Part shown: positions 1 to 7,954 of the stretch, piece after piece
Numbering within the stretch: position 1 is the stretch's first letter
How the letters are laid out: the number at the start of each line of letters is the position of its first letter
Origin: Neisseria sicca
GTDB lineage: Bacteria > Pseudomonadota > Gammaproteobacteria > Burkholderiales > Neisseriaceae
Direction of reading: 5' to 3'
Assembly: GCF_003044565.1 (NCBI RefSeq)
Contig: NZ_POXG01000001.1
Span: 248,001-312,000, forward strand
DNA: 64,000 nucleotides
Program-made: the position numbers and the translations under genes
The notes under the pieces: generated by a model
Told to the model about the DNA's origin: nothing
Seen by the model: only the letters and a program-made list of their open reading frames with translations
Databases searched by the model: none

Positions 1-770
1 TTTTAAAAAAATTAAAAAATTATTTTTCTAAAAATAAGAATAAAAAAAGAAAAAATAAGATAACAGAGGAAATTACTACATTAATACTCTTTATAATGAT
101 AATTATACTCTCATCTGCTACAACATTTTTATACTCCTTAGTTTTTATAATAATGACTAACGATTGGTTGCCTGGAGAAGAAACTCAATACTTATACTTA
201 CTTTTTCTCGGCATAATGATGCTATTGAATGTCTTCTTAGTCTCTCGCTTCATTCGCCACCAAAAAAACAATAAAAATGATCATAAGAAAGTTCTTATAT
301 TTCCTTGTATGATTGCTTTTTTTTCATTACTCTTGATAGTAATACTATCTGAAAATTTTTCTGTGCGTATGCTTTATCCAGTTCGTTTTACAGAAATACC
401 ACAAAACTCTTCATGGTATTTATTACACAATAATTTTCAACAAAACAATGGCTTGCAAGAAACTAGTGGGATTGATAAAAATGACTTATTCAAGTTAAAA
501 CAGAAATTTAAATGCTCTGTGCTCTCAGAAAAAGAAAAAGTAGAAAAAGACATTACCTGTTCTTCAATCCCCGAACAACGCAACAACGCCCTATACGGCT
601 ACATGGCTTGGAACTTAGGCGACACTAAGGTCTTCTGCCCACCAACTGTTGAAAACAACAAAGGAAAAAAGGAAGCCGCAAAATTAGCAACAGAATGTAT
701 CGTTATCAGTGGGAAATTCCTGCAAATTTTGAATGAAAACTATATTGATATTATGCCCAAAGAGCGTTAA
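1..770 (+). CDS. Hypothetical membrane protein, 5' end cut by the window edge
   Basis: The reading frame is open from the first bases to the TAA at 768-770, with no in-frame stop upstream of the first ATG (position 96), so the gene probably starts outside the window. The upstream codons give a lysine/asparagine-rich stretch just before a hydrophobic segment, which suits a cytoplasmic end before a membrane helix. Three hydrophobic segments follow (roughly residues 1-22, 32-50 and 67-85 counted from the ATG at 96), then a hydrophilic domain of about 130 residues with four cysteines. Base composition is far more AT-rich than rarA next door, which suggests transfer. I do not recognise the family. 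A DUS follows the stop. Confidence 0.6.
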   Translation, partial: LKKLKNYFSKNKNKKRKNKITEEITTLILFIMIIILSSATTFLYSLVFIIMTNDWLPGEETQYLYLLFLGIMMLLNVFLVSRFIRHQKNNKNDHKKVLIFPCMIAFFSLLLIVILSENFSVRMLYPVRFTEIPQNSSWYLLHNNFQQNNGLQETSGIDKNDLFKLKQKFKCSVLSEKEKVEKDITCSSIPEQRNNALYGYMAWNLGDTKVFCPPTVENNKGKKEAAKLATECIVISGKFLQILNENYIDIMPKER

Positions 771-834
771 TCCTCCTTTCAGACGACCTGCTATAATCCA
801 CGTCGTCTGAAAACCCTCTTTCACGGAAACCGCC

Positions 835-2148
835 ATGTCCGACCTTTTCACCCGCCAACCCGATGCGCCGCTTGCCGAACGCCTGCGCCCGCATACGCTT
901 GATGACGTTATCGGGCAGCAGCATTTAATCGGCGAAGGCAAGCCGCTGCGTGTGGCGGTGGAAGGCGGGAAACCGCATTCTATGTTGCTGTGGGGGCCGC
1001 CGGGCGTGGGCAAGACGACGTTGGCGCGGATTTTGGCGCAGAGTTTCAATGCCCAGTTTCTGCCTGTTTCCGCCGTATTCTCCGGCGTGAAGGACATACG
1101 CGAGGCAATCGACAAGGCAGAAATCGCCTTGCAGCAGGGACGCGCGACGATTTTGTTTGTCGATGAAGTCCACCGCTTCAACAAGGCGCAGCAGGACGCG
1201 TTTTTGCCCCATGTCGAAAGCGGTTTGCTGACCTTTATCGGCGCGACTACGGAAAATCCGTCGTTTGAAGTCAATCCCGCGCTGTTGAGCCGCGCGCAGG
1301 TGTATGTTTTGCAATCCTTGTCTTCAGACGACCTCAAGAAACTGATTGCCAAAGTATTGGCATTGCCCGAATACCGGGATTTCACGATTGAAGCCGATGC
1401 GCAGGAGCTGCTCGTCAATACCGCCGACGGCGATGCGCGCAGATTGTTGAATTTATTGGAGCAACTTTTACGCGCCGCCGACACACGTCGTCTGAAAACC
1501 CTGACCGCCGAATTTCTCGTCGACAGCTTGGGCGCGCAAATCCGCCGTTTCGACAAAGGCGGCGAGAGTTTCTACAACCAAATCTCCGCCCTGCACAAAT
1601 CCGTGCGCGGCTCGCATCCGAATGCCGCGCTGTATTGGTTCTGCCGTATGCTCGACGGCGGCACTGACCCGCGCTACCTCGCCCGCCGCATCGTGCGCAT
1701 GGCGTGGGAGGACATCGGGCTTGCCGACCCGCGCGCCTTCCAAATCGCCAACGATGCCGCCGCCACCTTCGAACGCTTAGGCTCGCCCGAAGGCGAACTC
1801 GCGCTGGCGCAAGCCGTGCTGTACCTTGCCGCCGCCGCGAAATCCAACGCGGGCTACAAGGCATACAACCAAATGCGCCGCTTCGTCAAAGAAAACGCCA
1901 GCGACGAAGTACCCGTCCACCTACGCAACGCCCCGACCAAGTTGATGAAGGAATTGGGCTACGGACGCGAATACCGCTACGCCCACGACGAACCGAACGC
2001 CTACGCCGCCGGTGAAAGCTATATGCCCGACGGCTTGGACGAACCGGATTTCTACCAACCCGTCCCGCGCGGGCTGGAAATCAAAATCGGCGAAAAGCTG
2101 GAATGGTTGAAATCGCTGGATGAAGAGGCGTTGGATAAGCAGAAGTAA
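835..2148 (+). CDS. rarA: Replication-associated recombination protein A (AAA+ ATPase)
   Basis: RarA/MgsA is a clamp-loader-like AAA+ ATPase that acts at stalled replication forks and is linked to RecA and SSB. The 437-residue length is normal. Walker A is GPPGVGKT at about residues 54-61, Walker B is FVDEVH at about 108-113, and sensor 1 lies in GATTENPSFEVN. The C-terminal half matches the family's oligomerisation and MgsA regions (RRIVRMAWEDIGLADP, then GYKAYNQMRRFVKENAS). The gene contains a DUS at 1323-1334 and another partial one near 1487, so it is itself a marked uptake target. It stands alone, with its own DUS just before the start. Confidence 0.96.
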   Translation: MSDLFTRQPDAPLAERLRPHTLDDVIGQQHLIGEGKPLRVAVEGGKPHSMLLWGPPGVGKTTLARILAQSFNAQFLPVSAVFSGVKDIREAIDKAEIALQQGRATILFVDEVHRFNKAQQDAFLPHVESGLLTFIGATTENPSFEVNPALLSRAQVYVLQSLSSDDLKKLIAKVLALPEYRDFTIEADAQELLVNTADGDARRLLNLLEQLLRAADTRRLKTLTAEFLVDSLGAQIRRFDKGGESFYNQISALHKSVRGSHPNAALYWFCRMLDGGTDPRYLARRIVRMAWEDIGLADPRAFQIANDAAATFERLGSPEGELALAQAVLYLAAAAKSNAGYKAYNQMRRFVKENASDEVPVHLRNAPTKLMKELGYGREYRYAHDEPNAYAAGESYMPDGLDEPDFYQPVPRGLEIKIGEKLEWLKSLDEEALDKQK

Positions 2149-2316
2149 ATGGCGTCTCGCATTTCAGACGACCTGTTCCACAACGACGGTCAAATGCTTG
2201 TATCGTCAAGCTAATTTGGCTACAATCCGATTTTCCTTTTTCTTGCTGAATAATCGAACACAGAAAAAATCGCGGCTGCTGAACCCGATTTCCGAAACGA
2301 AGTTAGAAAGCAGATA

Positions 2317-2532
2317 ATGGACAATTTAGACCACAGTCGCAGCCGTGCATGGCGGCGGCATCAAGCAAAACGACCCAGCCATCGCGTACACGGCAAAAAC
2401 CCTTCTGAGGGTAAGCTCGAGAAAAAGTGGGATTTGATGTATTTCCGCAGGAATAAAGTCAAACGCGCGCAAAAACTGGGCTTTGTTTACCCCTTCAGGC
2501 AGCATGAATTTGAAGCCGAATGGTTTGATTAA
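2317..2532 (+). CDS. Small basic protein of unknown function (71 aa)
   Basis: A 71-residue protein rich in Arg, Lys and His, with aromatic residues in its second half (WDLMYFRRNK, GFVYPFRQHEFEAEWFD). It starts with ATG at 2317 and is followed 39 bases after its stop by a clear intrinsic terminator at 2571-2596, which supports a real transcription unit. The composition suggests a nucleic-acid- or ribosome-binding small protein, but this is inference and I cannot name a family. The antisense ORF over the same bases looks like a shadow. Confidence 0.6.
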   Translation: MDNLDHSRSRAWRRHQAKRPSHRVHGKNPSEGKLEKKWDLMYFRRNKVKRAQKLGFVYPFRQHEFEAEWFD

Positions 2533-2570
2533 CTTAAAACACATTTCGACTCAATCGAGATGATTTTCAC

Positions 2571-2596
2571 AAGGCGGATATTTCTCCGCCTTTTTT
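2571..2596 (+). terminator. Intrinsic terminator after the 71-aa gene
   Basis: AAGGCGGA (2571-2578) pairs with TCCGCCTT (2585-2592) across a 6-base loop, followed by a T run. It ends the transcript of the small basic protein gene and lies just before the phosphatase-like gene. Confidence 0.8.
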
Positions 2597-2603
2597 AATT
2601 TCT

Positions 2604-2930
2604 ATGAACGCACTTTTTATTTGCAGCCGCAACCAATGGCGCAGCCCCACTGCTGAAGCGGTATTCCGACGCTATCCGAACGTACAGACCCGTTCCGCAG
2701 GCACAAGCCCTAACGCACGGCACACCGTTTCCATCAACGACATCGCATGGTCGGATAAGATTTTTGTGATGGAACAAAAGCATAAAAACCGCCTGTCGGC
2801 GCAGTTTCCCCGAGCTTTGCAACATAAGGAAATCATTGTTTTGGACATTCCTGACGATTACCGCTATATGGACGAAGAATTGATCGAGATATTGAAGGAA
2901 AGCGTCGAGCCGTATTTGTCTGACAGCTAG
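2604..2930 (+). CDS. Low-molecular-weight protein tyrosine phosphatase-like protein
   Basis: This 108-residue protein opens with ALFICSRNQWRSPTAE, which contains the CX5R phosphate-binding loop (Cys7 to Arg13) followed by Ser, as in low-molecular-weight tyrosine phosphatases. An acidic DIPDDY motif near residues 81-86 is in the place of the general acid loop. It is shorter than classic LMW-PTPs (about 150 residues) and fits the compact COG4551-type family. The cytoplasmic substrate is unknown. It follows a terminator, so it probably has its own promoter. A DUS hairpin lies downstream (2975-3003). The family is fairly secure, the substrate is not. Confidence 0.8.
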   Translation: MNALFICSRNQWRSPTAEAVFRRYPNVQTRSAGTSPNARHTVSINDIAWSDKIFVMEQKHKNRLSAQFPRALQHKEIIVLDIPDDYRYMDEELIEILKESVEPYLSDS

Positions 2931-2974
2931 TCTATAAGAGCTTGAATAAGCAAAGGTAAAGGGTATGGATAAGG

Positions 2975-3003
2975 TTTCAGACGACCCCAAAGGTCGTCTG
3001 AAA
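2975..3003. terminator. Inverted DUS pair (hairpin) after the phosphatase-like gene
   Basis: Reverse and forward copies of AGGTCGTCTGAA face each other with a very short loop. The stem could terminate the phosphatase-like gene and also serves as an uptake signal. Confidence 0.6.
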
Positions 3004-3021
3004 ATCCAATCATCAAAAGAA

Positions 3022-3058
3022 AAACCGGATTCCCAGTTGATGGTAATCCGGTTTGTTT
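3022..3058 (-). terminator. Hairpin after a lost minus-strand gene
   Basis: AAACCGGATT (3022-3031) pairs perfectly with AATCCGGTTT (3045-3054), with A and T runs on the outer sides. It lies directly beyond the stop of the minus-strand remnant at 3069-3185, so it looks like the surviving terminator of that gene. Confidence 0.65.
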
Positions 3059-3068
3059 TATTTCACAC

Positions 3069-3185
3069 TTAGAAATTCATTCTCACGCCTACGCGGACGG
3101 AGCGAGTGGACAGCGGCGCAGTTGGCAAGGTTGAATGCGTCAACAAACCATTCAGATGCACCTTGCCGTGTTTATCTGATTAAAG
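3069..3185 (-). pseudogene. Possible 3' remnant of an outer-membrane protein gene
   Basis: Read on the minus strand this stretch ends in SVRVGVRMNF followed by TAA. An alternating pattern with a terminal Phe is typical of the last strand of an outer-membrane beta-barrel. No start or upstream body remains, because aroA begins in the opposite direction at 3280. A perfect terminator hairpin follows at 3022-3054. The rest of the 2931-3279 gap holds only a DUS hairpin and a single DUS. The fragment is short, so the assignment is tentative. Confidence 0.35.
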
Positions 3186-3279
3186 CCTATCATTCATTGA
3201 ATCACAGCAGCCACGTTTTTCAGACGACCCTCCCTGCCGTATAATGCCTTTTTCCGTTCCCGCTTCCTAAACAAACATC

Positions 3280-4578
3280 ATGACCGAATCCATCCGCCTC
3301 CCCGCCGCCTCGCTCAAGCCCGCCACCGTCGCTCTGCCCGGCTCCAAAAGCATCAGCAACCGCACTCTGCTGCTCGCCGCCTTGTCCGACAACACTTGCG
3401 AAATCCATTCCCTGCTCAAATCCGACGATACCGATCGTATGTTGGAAGCACTCGATAAACTCGGCGTTGAAATCGAATATCTTGCCGAAGGTCGTCTGAA
3501 AGTACACGGCACAGGCGGACGTTTCCCCAATCGGACTGCCGATTTGTTTTTAGGCAACGCAGGCACGGCGTTCCGTCCGCTGACTGCCGCGCTGGCGGTT
3601 TTGGGCGGCGATTATCATCTGCACGGCGTTGCGCGTATGCACGAACGCCCTATCGGCGATTTGGTCGATGCGCTGCGGATTGCTGGCGCCGATGTCGAAT
3701 ATCTCGGCAACGAACACTATCCGCCGCTTCATATCAGCGAGCGCCAAGACCGTGGCGAGCGCGTGATTCCGATTAAAGGCAATGTGTCCAGCCAGTTTTT
3801 GACCGCCCTCTTGATGGCGCTGCCGCTGACCGGACAGGCATTTGAAATCCGTATGGTCGGCGAGTTGATTTCCAAGCCCTACATCGACATCACCTTGAAA
3901 CTGATGGCGCAATTCGGCGTACAGGTTGCCAATGAAGACTACCGCGTCTTCAAAATCCCCGCCGATGCCCGCTACCATGCGCCCGAACACTTACACGTCG
4001 AAGGCGATGCTTCCAGCGCGTCCTACTTCCTCGCAGCCGGTTTGATTGCCGCCACGCCCATCCGCGTTACCGGCATCGGCGCAAACAGCATACAGGGCGA
4101 TGTCGCCTTTGCCCGAGAGCTGGAAAAAATCGGTGCGGATGTAGTGTGGGGCGAAAACTTCGTCGAAGTCTCGCGCCCGAAAGAACGCGCCATCCAAGCC
4201 TTTGATTTGGATGCAAACCATATCCCCGATGCCGCCATGACCCTCGCCATCGTCGCGCTTGCCACAGGACAACCCTGTACGCTGCGCAATATCGGTTCAT
4301 GGCGCGTCAAAGAAACCGACCGCATTGCCGCGATGGCAAACGAGTTGCGCAAACTTGGAGCTAAAGTTGTCGAAGAAGCCGAAGCGATTCACATCACCCC
4401 GCCTGAAACGCTGACTCCCAACGCCGTCATCGACACTTACGACGACCACCGCATGGCGATGTGTTTCTCGCTGGTTTCCCTGTTGGGCGTACCCGTTGTC
4501 ATTAACGACCCGAAATGCACCCATAAAACCTTTCCGACTTATTTTGAAGTGTTCTCATCGCTGACCGACGCGGTTTAA
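3280..4578 (+). CDS. aroA: 3-phosphoshikimate 1-carboxyvinyltransferase (EPSP synthase)
   Basis: AroA joins phosphoenolpyruvate to shikimate-3-phosphate, the sixth step of the shikimate pathway. The 432-residue length is normal. Substrate-binding signatures are present: PGSKSISNR near the N-terminus, the [10 protein letters not shown] loop around residue 90, the Lys/Arg-containing RVKETDRI motif and the C-terminal [10 protein letters not shown]. The protein is the two-domain type with six repeats. The start ATG at 3280 gives the expected N-terminus. A partial DUS sits inside the gene near 3490. A convergent DUS-hairpin terminator separates it from lolD. Confidence 0.97.
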   Translation: MTESIRLPAASLKPATVALPGSKSISNRTLLLAALSDNTCEIHSLLKSDDTDRMLEALDKLGVEIEYLAEGRLKVHGTGGRFPNRTADLFLGNAGTAFRPLTAALAVLGGDYHLHGVARMHERPIGDLVDALRIAGADVEYLGNEHYPPLHISERQDRGERVIPIKGNVSSQFLTALLMALPLTGQAFEIRMVGELISKPYIDITLKLMAQFGVQVANEDYRVFKIPADARYHAPEHLHVEGDASSASYFLAAGLIAATPIRVTGIGANSIQGDVAFARELEKIGADVVWGENFVEVSRPKERAIQAFDLDANHIPDAAMTLAIVALATGQPCTLRNIGSWRVKETDRIAAMANELRKLGAKVVEEAEAIHITPPETLTPNAVIDTYDDHRMAMCFSLVSLLGVPVVINDPKCTHKTFPTYFEVFSSLTDAV

Positions 4579-4602
4579 AACAGAGAACGTTTCTCCCCCA
4601 AC

Positions 4603-4650
4603 AAAAAAGGTCGTCTGAAAAGCATCCATTGCTTTTTCAGACGACCTTTG
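4603..4650. terminator. Bidirectional terminator built from an inverted DUS pair
   Basis: AAAAAAGGTCGTCTGAAA and its inverse copy (about 4632-4648) form a stem with A and T tracts on the outer sides. It lies between convergent aroA (+) and lolD (-) and should terminate both. Confidence 0.85.
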
Positions 4651-4666
4651 CGTATTTGCCAGATAG

Positions 4667-5347
4667 TTACTGCTCTTCCAAGCGTCCGTCGTGCATCAAC
4701 ATGACCCGATCAAAGCGTCCAGCCAATTCGTCATCATGTGTCACCACAATCAGACTGGTATTCAACTCAGATTTCAGGTCCAGCATCATATCGAGTACAT
4801 TTTGCGCATTTTTACGGTCAAGATTACCTGTCGGCTCATCGGCAAGCAGGCATTTCGGACGCGTCACCAGCGCGCGCGCAATGGCGGCACGTTGGCGTTC
4901 TCCACCGGAAAGCTCGCTGGGGCGGTGCTGTATGCGTTGTTTCAAACCTGCTTTTTCCAACATTTCAACCGCACGCTGTTCTGCTTCGGCTTTTTTCATC
5001 TTACCGATTAAAAGCGGCATCATGACGTTTTCCAAAGCGGAAAATTCAGGCAGCAAATGGTGGAACTGGTACACGAAACCCAAATACTGATTACGCAGCA
5101 GACCCAGTTGCTTCTGTCCCAACTGACTCAAATCCTGCCCCATCAGCACCACGCTGCCGGAAGTCGGCTTATCCAAACCGCCCAAAATGTGCATCAAAGT
5201 CGATTTGCCGCTACCGGACGAACCGATAATGCTGACGCTTTGACCTTCGAGCACTTCTAGCCTCAACTGATTCAAAACGTTGACATTCAATTGACCATCT
5301 TTGTAGCTTTTGCTGACATTATCGCATTTCAAAACTACTTTATTCAT
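4667..5347 (-). CDS. lolD: Lipoprotein-releasing system ATP-binding protein LolD
   Basis: LolD is the ATPase of the Lol transporter, which extracts lipoproteins from the inner membrane for transfer to LolA. Walker [10 protein letters not shown] is at residues 42-50, the ABC signature is LSGGERQR, and Walker B is [12 protein letters not shown] place the start at the ATG at 5347 (226 residues) rather than an upstream Met at 5383, because the protein then begins [15 protein letters not shown] like its family. The start overlaps the end of lolC by 8 bases, so the two genes are translationally coupled. Confidence 0.95.
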   Translation of the reverse strand: MNKVVLKCDNVSKSYKDGQLNVNVLNQLRLEVLEGQSVSIIGSSGSGKSTLMHILGGLDKPTSGSVVLMGQDLSQLGQKQLGLLRNQYLGFVYQFHHLLPEFSALENVMMPLLIGKMKKAEAEQRAVEMLEKAGLKQRIQHRPSELSGGERQRAAIARALVTRPKCLLADEPTGNLDRKNAQNVLDMMLDLKSELNTSLIVVTHDDELAGRFDRVMLMHDGRLEEQ

Positions 5348-6590
5348 AGCGCAAAGCCTCCGCCGGTTGGGTTCTTGCAGCACGCCAGCTTGGATAGAGC
5401 GTAGCGATAAACGACAAAATCAGGGAAATGCAGGCTATCAGCACAACATCATGAATACTGACATCACTCGGGATATAATCAATGAAATAAACTTGCGGTT
5501 TGATGAATTGGAAACCAAACCAACTCTCTAACTGTTTGACAATACTGCCCACGTTCAAAGCCAGCGTGACACCGGTAATCACACCGGTCAAGGTACCGAA
5601 AAAGCCGGCAAATACGCCCTGCACCATAAAAATTTTCATAATGCTGCCCGGGGAGACACCCAAAGTCCTCAAAATGGCAATATCGGCTTGTTTTTCTGTA
5701 ACCGCCATGACCAAAGAAGAAACCAAGTTAAAGGTGGCTACGGCAACAATCAGCAGCAGAATGATGAACATCACTCTTTTCTCCATTTCTACAGCCTCGA
5801 AATAACTGCGGTTGGTGTATGTCCAATCGCGCAACCATACTTCTTCTTGCAGATTTTTCGGCAGTAGTGTTTCGGTAAACGACGGCGCATTGATCGGATC
5901 GGCGAGTTTCAATCTCAAGCCTGCCGCATTTTCATCCAGACGGTACAAGACTTGGGCATCTTTCATGTGCGTCAATGCCAGAGTAGTGTTCAATTCATGG
6001 ATTTTGGTTTTGACCAAGCCGACAACTTTGAACTGTTTCAGACGAGGTACAACACCGGCTGGCGTCACGTTGCCTTCAGGCGTAACGACAGTGATTTTTT
6101 CACCAACCTTTACATCCAAAGACTCAGCCAAATCCTGTCCCAAAATAATATCGAATTCGCCCGGCTTCAAATCATCAAAACTGCCCACAGGCATTTCTTT
6201 ACTGTATTCAACGATCTTTTTTTCTTCATCAGGCAAAATCCCGCGGATTTGAACGCCTTGGACCTCACCCGCATTTGCCAGCAATGCCTGTCCGGAAACA
6301 TAAGGTGCCGACTGAAGCACCTCTTTGCGCCCTTTAATAATCTCGCGCAGGCTCTCCCAGCTTTTACCGTTGCCGTTATCGTAATAACCCATTTCGGCAT
6401 GAGGAGCCACTTTCAAAAGCTGCCCGCGTATATCCCGCTGGAAGCCCGCCATGACAGACAATACGACAATCAAAGCCATCACACCGAGTGCAATACCTAC
6501 AATAGAAATGACGGTGATAAACGACATGAAGCCATTGCGTTTTTTTGCCCGCAAATAGCGCAGTCCTATCCAAGTCTCTAAAGAAGCCAT
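5340..6590 (-). CDS. lolC: Lipoprotein-releasing ABC transporter permease (LolC/LolE family)
   Basis: The inner-membrane permease of the Lol system, 416 residues. One N-terminal membrane helix (about residues 24-46) is followed by a periplasmic domain of more than 200 residues and three C-terminal helices, the standard FtsX-like layout. Motifs such as [14 protein letters not shown] at the N-terminus and [16 protein letters not shown] at the C-terminus are typical. Only one permease gene is present next to lolD, so this organism may use a homodimer, as in bacteria with a LolF-type permease. That last point is inference. Confidence 0.94.
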   Translation of the reverse strand: MASLETWIGLRYLRAKKRNGFMSFITVISIVGIALGVMALIVVLSVMAGFQRDIRGQLLKVAPHAEMGYYDNGNGKSWESLREIIKGRKEVLQSAPYVSGQALLANAGEVQGVQIRGILPDEEKKIVEYSKEMPVGSFDDLKPGEFDIILGQDLAESLDVKVGEKITVVTPEGNVTPAGVVPRLKQFKVVGLVKTKIHELNTTLALTHMKDAQVLYRLDENAAGLRLKLADPINAPSFTETLLPKNLQEEVWLRDWTYTNRSYFEAVEMEKRVMFIILLLIVAVATFNLVSSLVMAVTEKQADIAILRTLGVSPGSIMKIFMVQGVFAGFFGTLTGVITGVTLALNVGSIVKQLESWFGFQFIKPQVYFIDYIPSDVSIHDVVLIACISLILSFIATLYPSWRAARTQPAEALRYE

Positions 6591-6814
6591 TTATATGCCT
6601 CATCCGTTTGTCAAAAAACGCTTATTGTACCGTAAAACCGACAGGTCGTCTGAATACGCCGAAACGACCGAGAATAGAGACATCGCAATTTGTAAACCAA
6701 AGTCTTCTTATTCAGGGCTACCGTAAAATCGGTCGAAAAACTTGCACAATCATCTATTCGGCCTTATTCTGAAATCGCGGTAAAGCTTACCGCCATCAAA
6801 AAGGAAAACCATTA

Positions 6815-7102
6815 ATGAACATCACAAAATTCTTAGCATTATCCGTTGCCGCTGCCGGATTGGCATTCAGTGCAAATGCGTATGCGGCTAAGGAGATTAA
6901 AATCAGTTCGAACAATACGTCCTATTCCGCTGCCGACGTGCAAAAACTTGCCGCAACCGCAGTCGGTATGGGTGTTAAAGAACCGGTTAGCCTGACCGCA
7001 GGCAGCGGTGTCGTCACCGTATCTGGCAGCAGCGCCACCAAATGTGCCTTCAAAGTAGGCAGCGGCGATACTCCGCAAATTCAAGGCGTAAGCTGCAAAT
7101 AA
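6815..7102 (+). CDS. Small secreted protein of unknown function
   Basis: A 95-residue protein with a clear Sec signal peptide (NITKFLALSVAAAGLAFSA, likely cut after AYA near residue 24). The mature part of about 70 residues is rich in Ser, Thr, Gly and Val and has two cysteines, which could form one disulfide in the periplasm. A ribosome-binding site (AAGGAAAA) lies just upstream. The gene is divergent from lolC and convergent with recR, from which it is separated by a DUS-hairpin terminator. I do not recognise the family. Confidence 0.75.
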   Translation: MNITKFLALSVAAAGLAFSANAYAAKEIKISSNNTSYSAADVQKLAATAVGMGVKEPVSLTAGSGVVTVSGSSATKCAFKVGSGDTPQIQGVSCK

Positions 7103-7116
7103 ACCGGCTTTGTTTG

Positions 7117-7157
7117 AAATAAGGTCGTCTGAAATGCGTTTTCAGACGACCTTATTG
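7117..7157. terminator. Bidirectional DUS-pair terminator
   Basis: AATAAGGTCGTCTGAAA and its inverse copy enclose a tiny loop and lie between the secreted-protein gene (+) and recR (-). Confidence 0.85.
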
Positions 7158-7158
7158 T

Positions 7159-7764
7159 TTATTCTTTAACTGCGCGCCTTTCATAAACGGCCTGCGCCAA
7201 AGTTCCTGCATCGACGTATTCCAGCTCTCCGCCTAAAGGAATACCTCTGGCAAGACGGCTGACTTTGTATGGAAGATTTTTAAATAATTCTGCCAACACA
7301 TATGCTGTCGCATCACCTTCGGCAGTAAAGTTTGTTGCAATGATGATTTCTTCGACATCGGCATTCTGCAATCTCGTCACCAGTTTATCCAATGCGATGG
7401 CGCTCACATCCATTCCTTGCGCGGGACTGATTTGCCCCATCAGCACAAAATACAAACCATCATGGCAATTCGCAGTTTCCATATTGGAAACATCTGCCGG
7501 CATATGGACGATCATCAGGCGGCGTTTGTCCCGTGATTCGTCGGAACAAATATCGCACAAACTCCCTTCGCAAAATGTGTTGCACATCCTGCAATGCTGG
7601 ACTTGCTTTAATGCGTATTGCAAAGCATCAACCAACTCCTGCGCCTGCTCCCGCTTGCTTTGCAGCAATTGATGCGCCATGCGTTGCGCGGATTTGGGAC
7701 CGACATTGGGTAGAATTTTCAAGGCATTAATCAGCCGCGTAAAAGCATCGGGAGCTTTGCTCAT
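7159..7764 (-). CDS. recR: Recombination mediator protein RecR
   Basis: RecR works with RecF and RecO to load RecA on gapped DNA. From the ATG at 7764 the protein is 201 residues and starts MSKAPDAFTRLINALKILP, the expected N-terminus; a Met 20 codons upstream is not needed. It has the helix-hairpin-helix (LPNVGPKSAQRMA), a four-cysteine zinc finger (CRMCNTFCEGSLCDIC) and a Toprim domain with TNFTAEGDATAYVL. No dnaX or ybaB gene lies beside it. Confidence 0.95.
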   Translation of the reverse strand: MSKAPDAFTRLINALKILPNVGPKSAQRMAHQLLQSKREQAQELVDALQYALKQVQHCRMCNTFCEGSLCDICSDESRDKRRLMIVHMPADVSNMETANCHDGLYFVLMGQISPAQGMDVSAIALDKLVTRLQNADVEEIIIATNFTAEGDATAYVLAELFKNLPYKVSRLARGIPLGGELEYVDAGTLAQAVYERRAVKE

Positions 7765-7860
7765 GGTATTCAGACGACCTCTAACCGAAAGACAGGAAAA
7801 TCGGGATAATAGTAGCGAATCCACTATATCAATAGTGAAGAAAAGGCTGATTATATAATG

Positions 7861-7890
7861 AAAACGGTCGGATTTTCTCCGACCGTTTTA
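7861..7890 (-). terminator. Intrinsic terminator after the PpiD-like gene
   Basis: AAAACGGTCGGA (7861-7872) and TCCGACCGTTTT (7878-7889) form a 12-bp perfect stem with a 5-base loop. It separates the PpiD-like gene from recR, both on the minus strand. Confidence 0.85.
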
Positions 7891-7954
7891 TTCTGTTTAA
7901 GCCAAGCGGGCAATCATGTACGCTATCGTTGCCGCCTGCTCGTTCATCAACTGC

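Noticed and set aside
684..1556. 290-codon antisense ORF across rarA
   Set aside because: It lies fully opposite a strong RarA match, has a low-complexity Ser/Arg-rich product and no ribosome-binding site. High-GC codon bias makes such shadows common here.
3053..3244. 63-codon plus-strand ORF before aroA
   Set aside because: It crosses the lost-gene remnant and a DUS and has no coding character.
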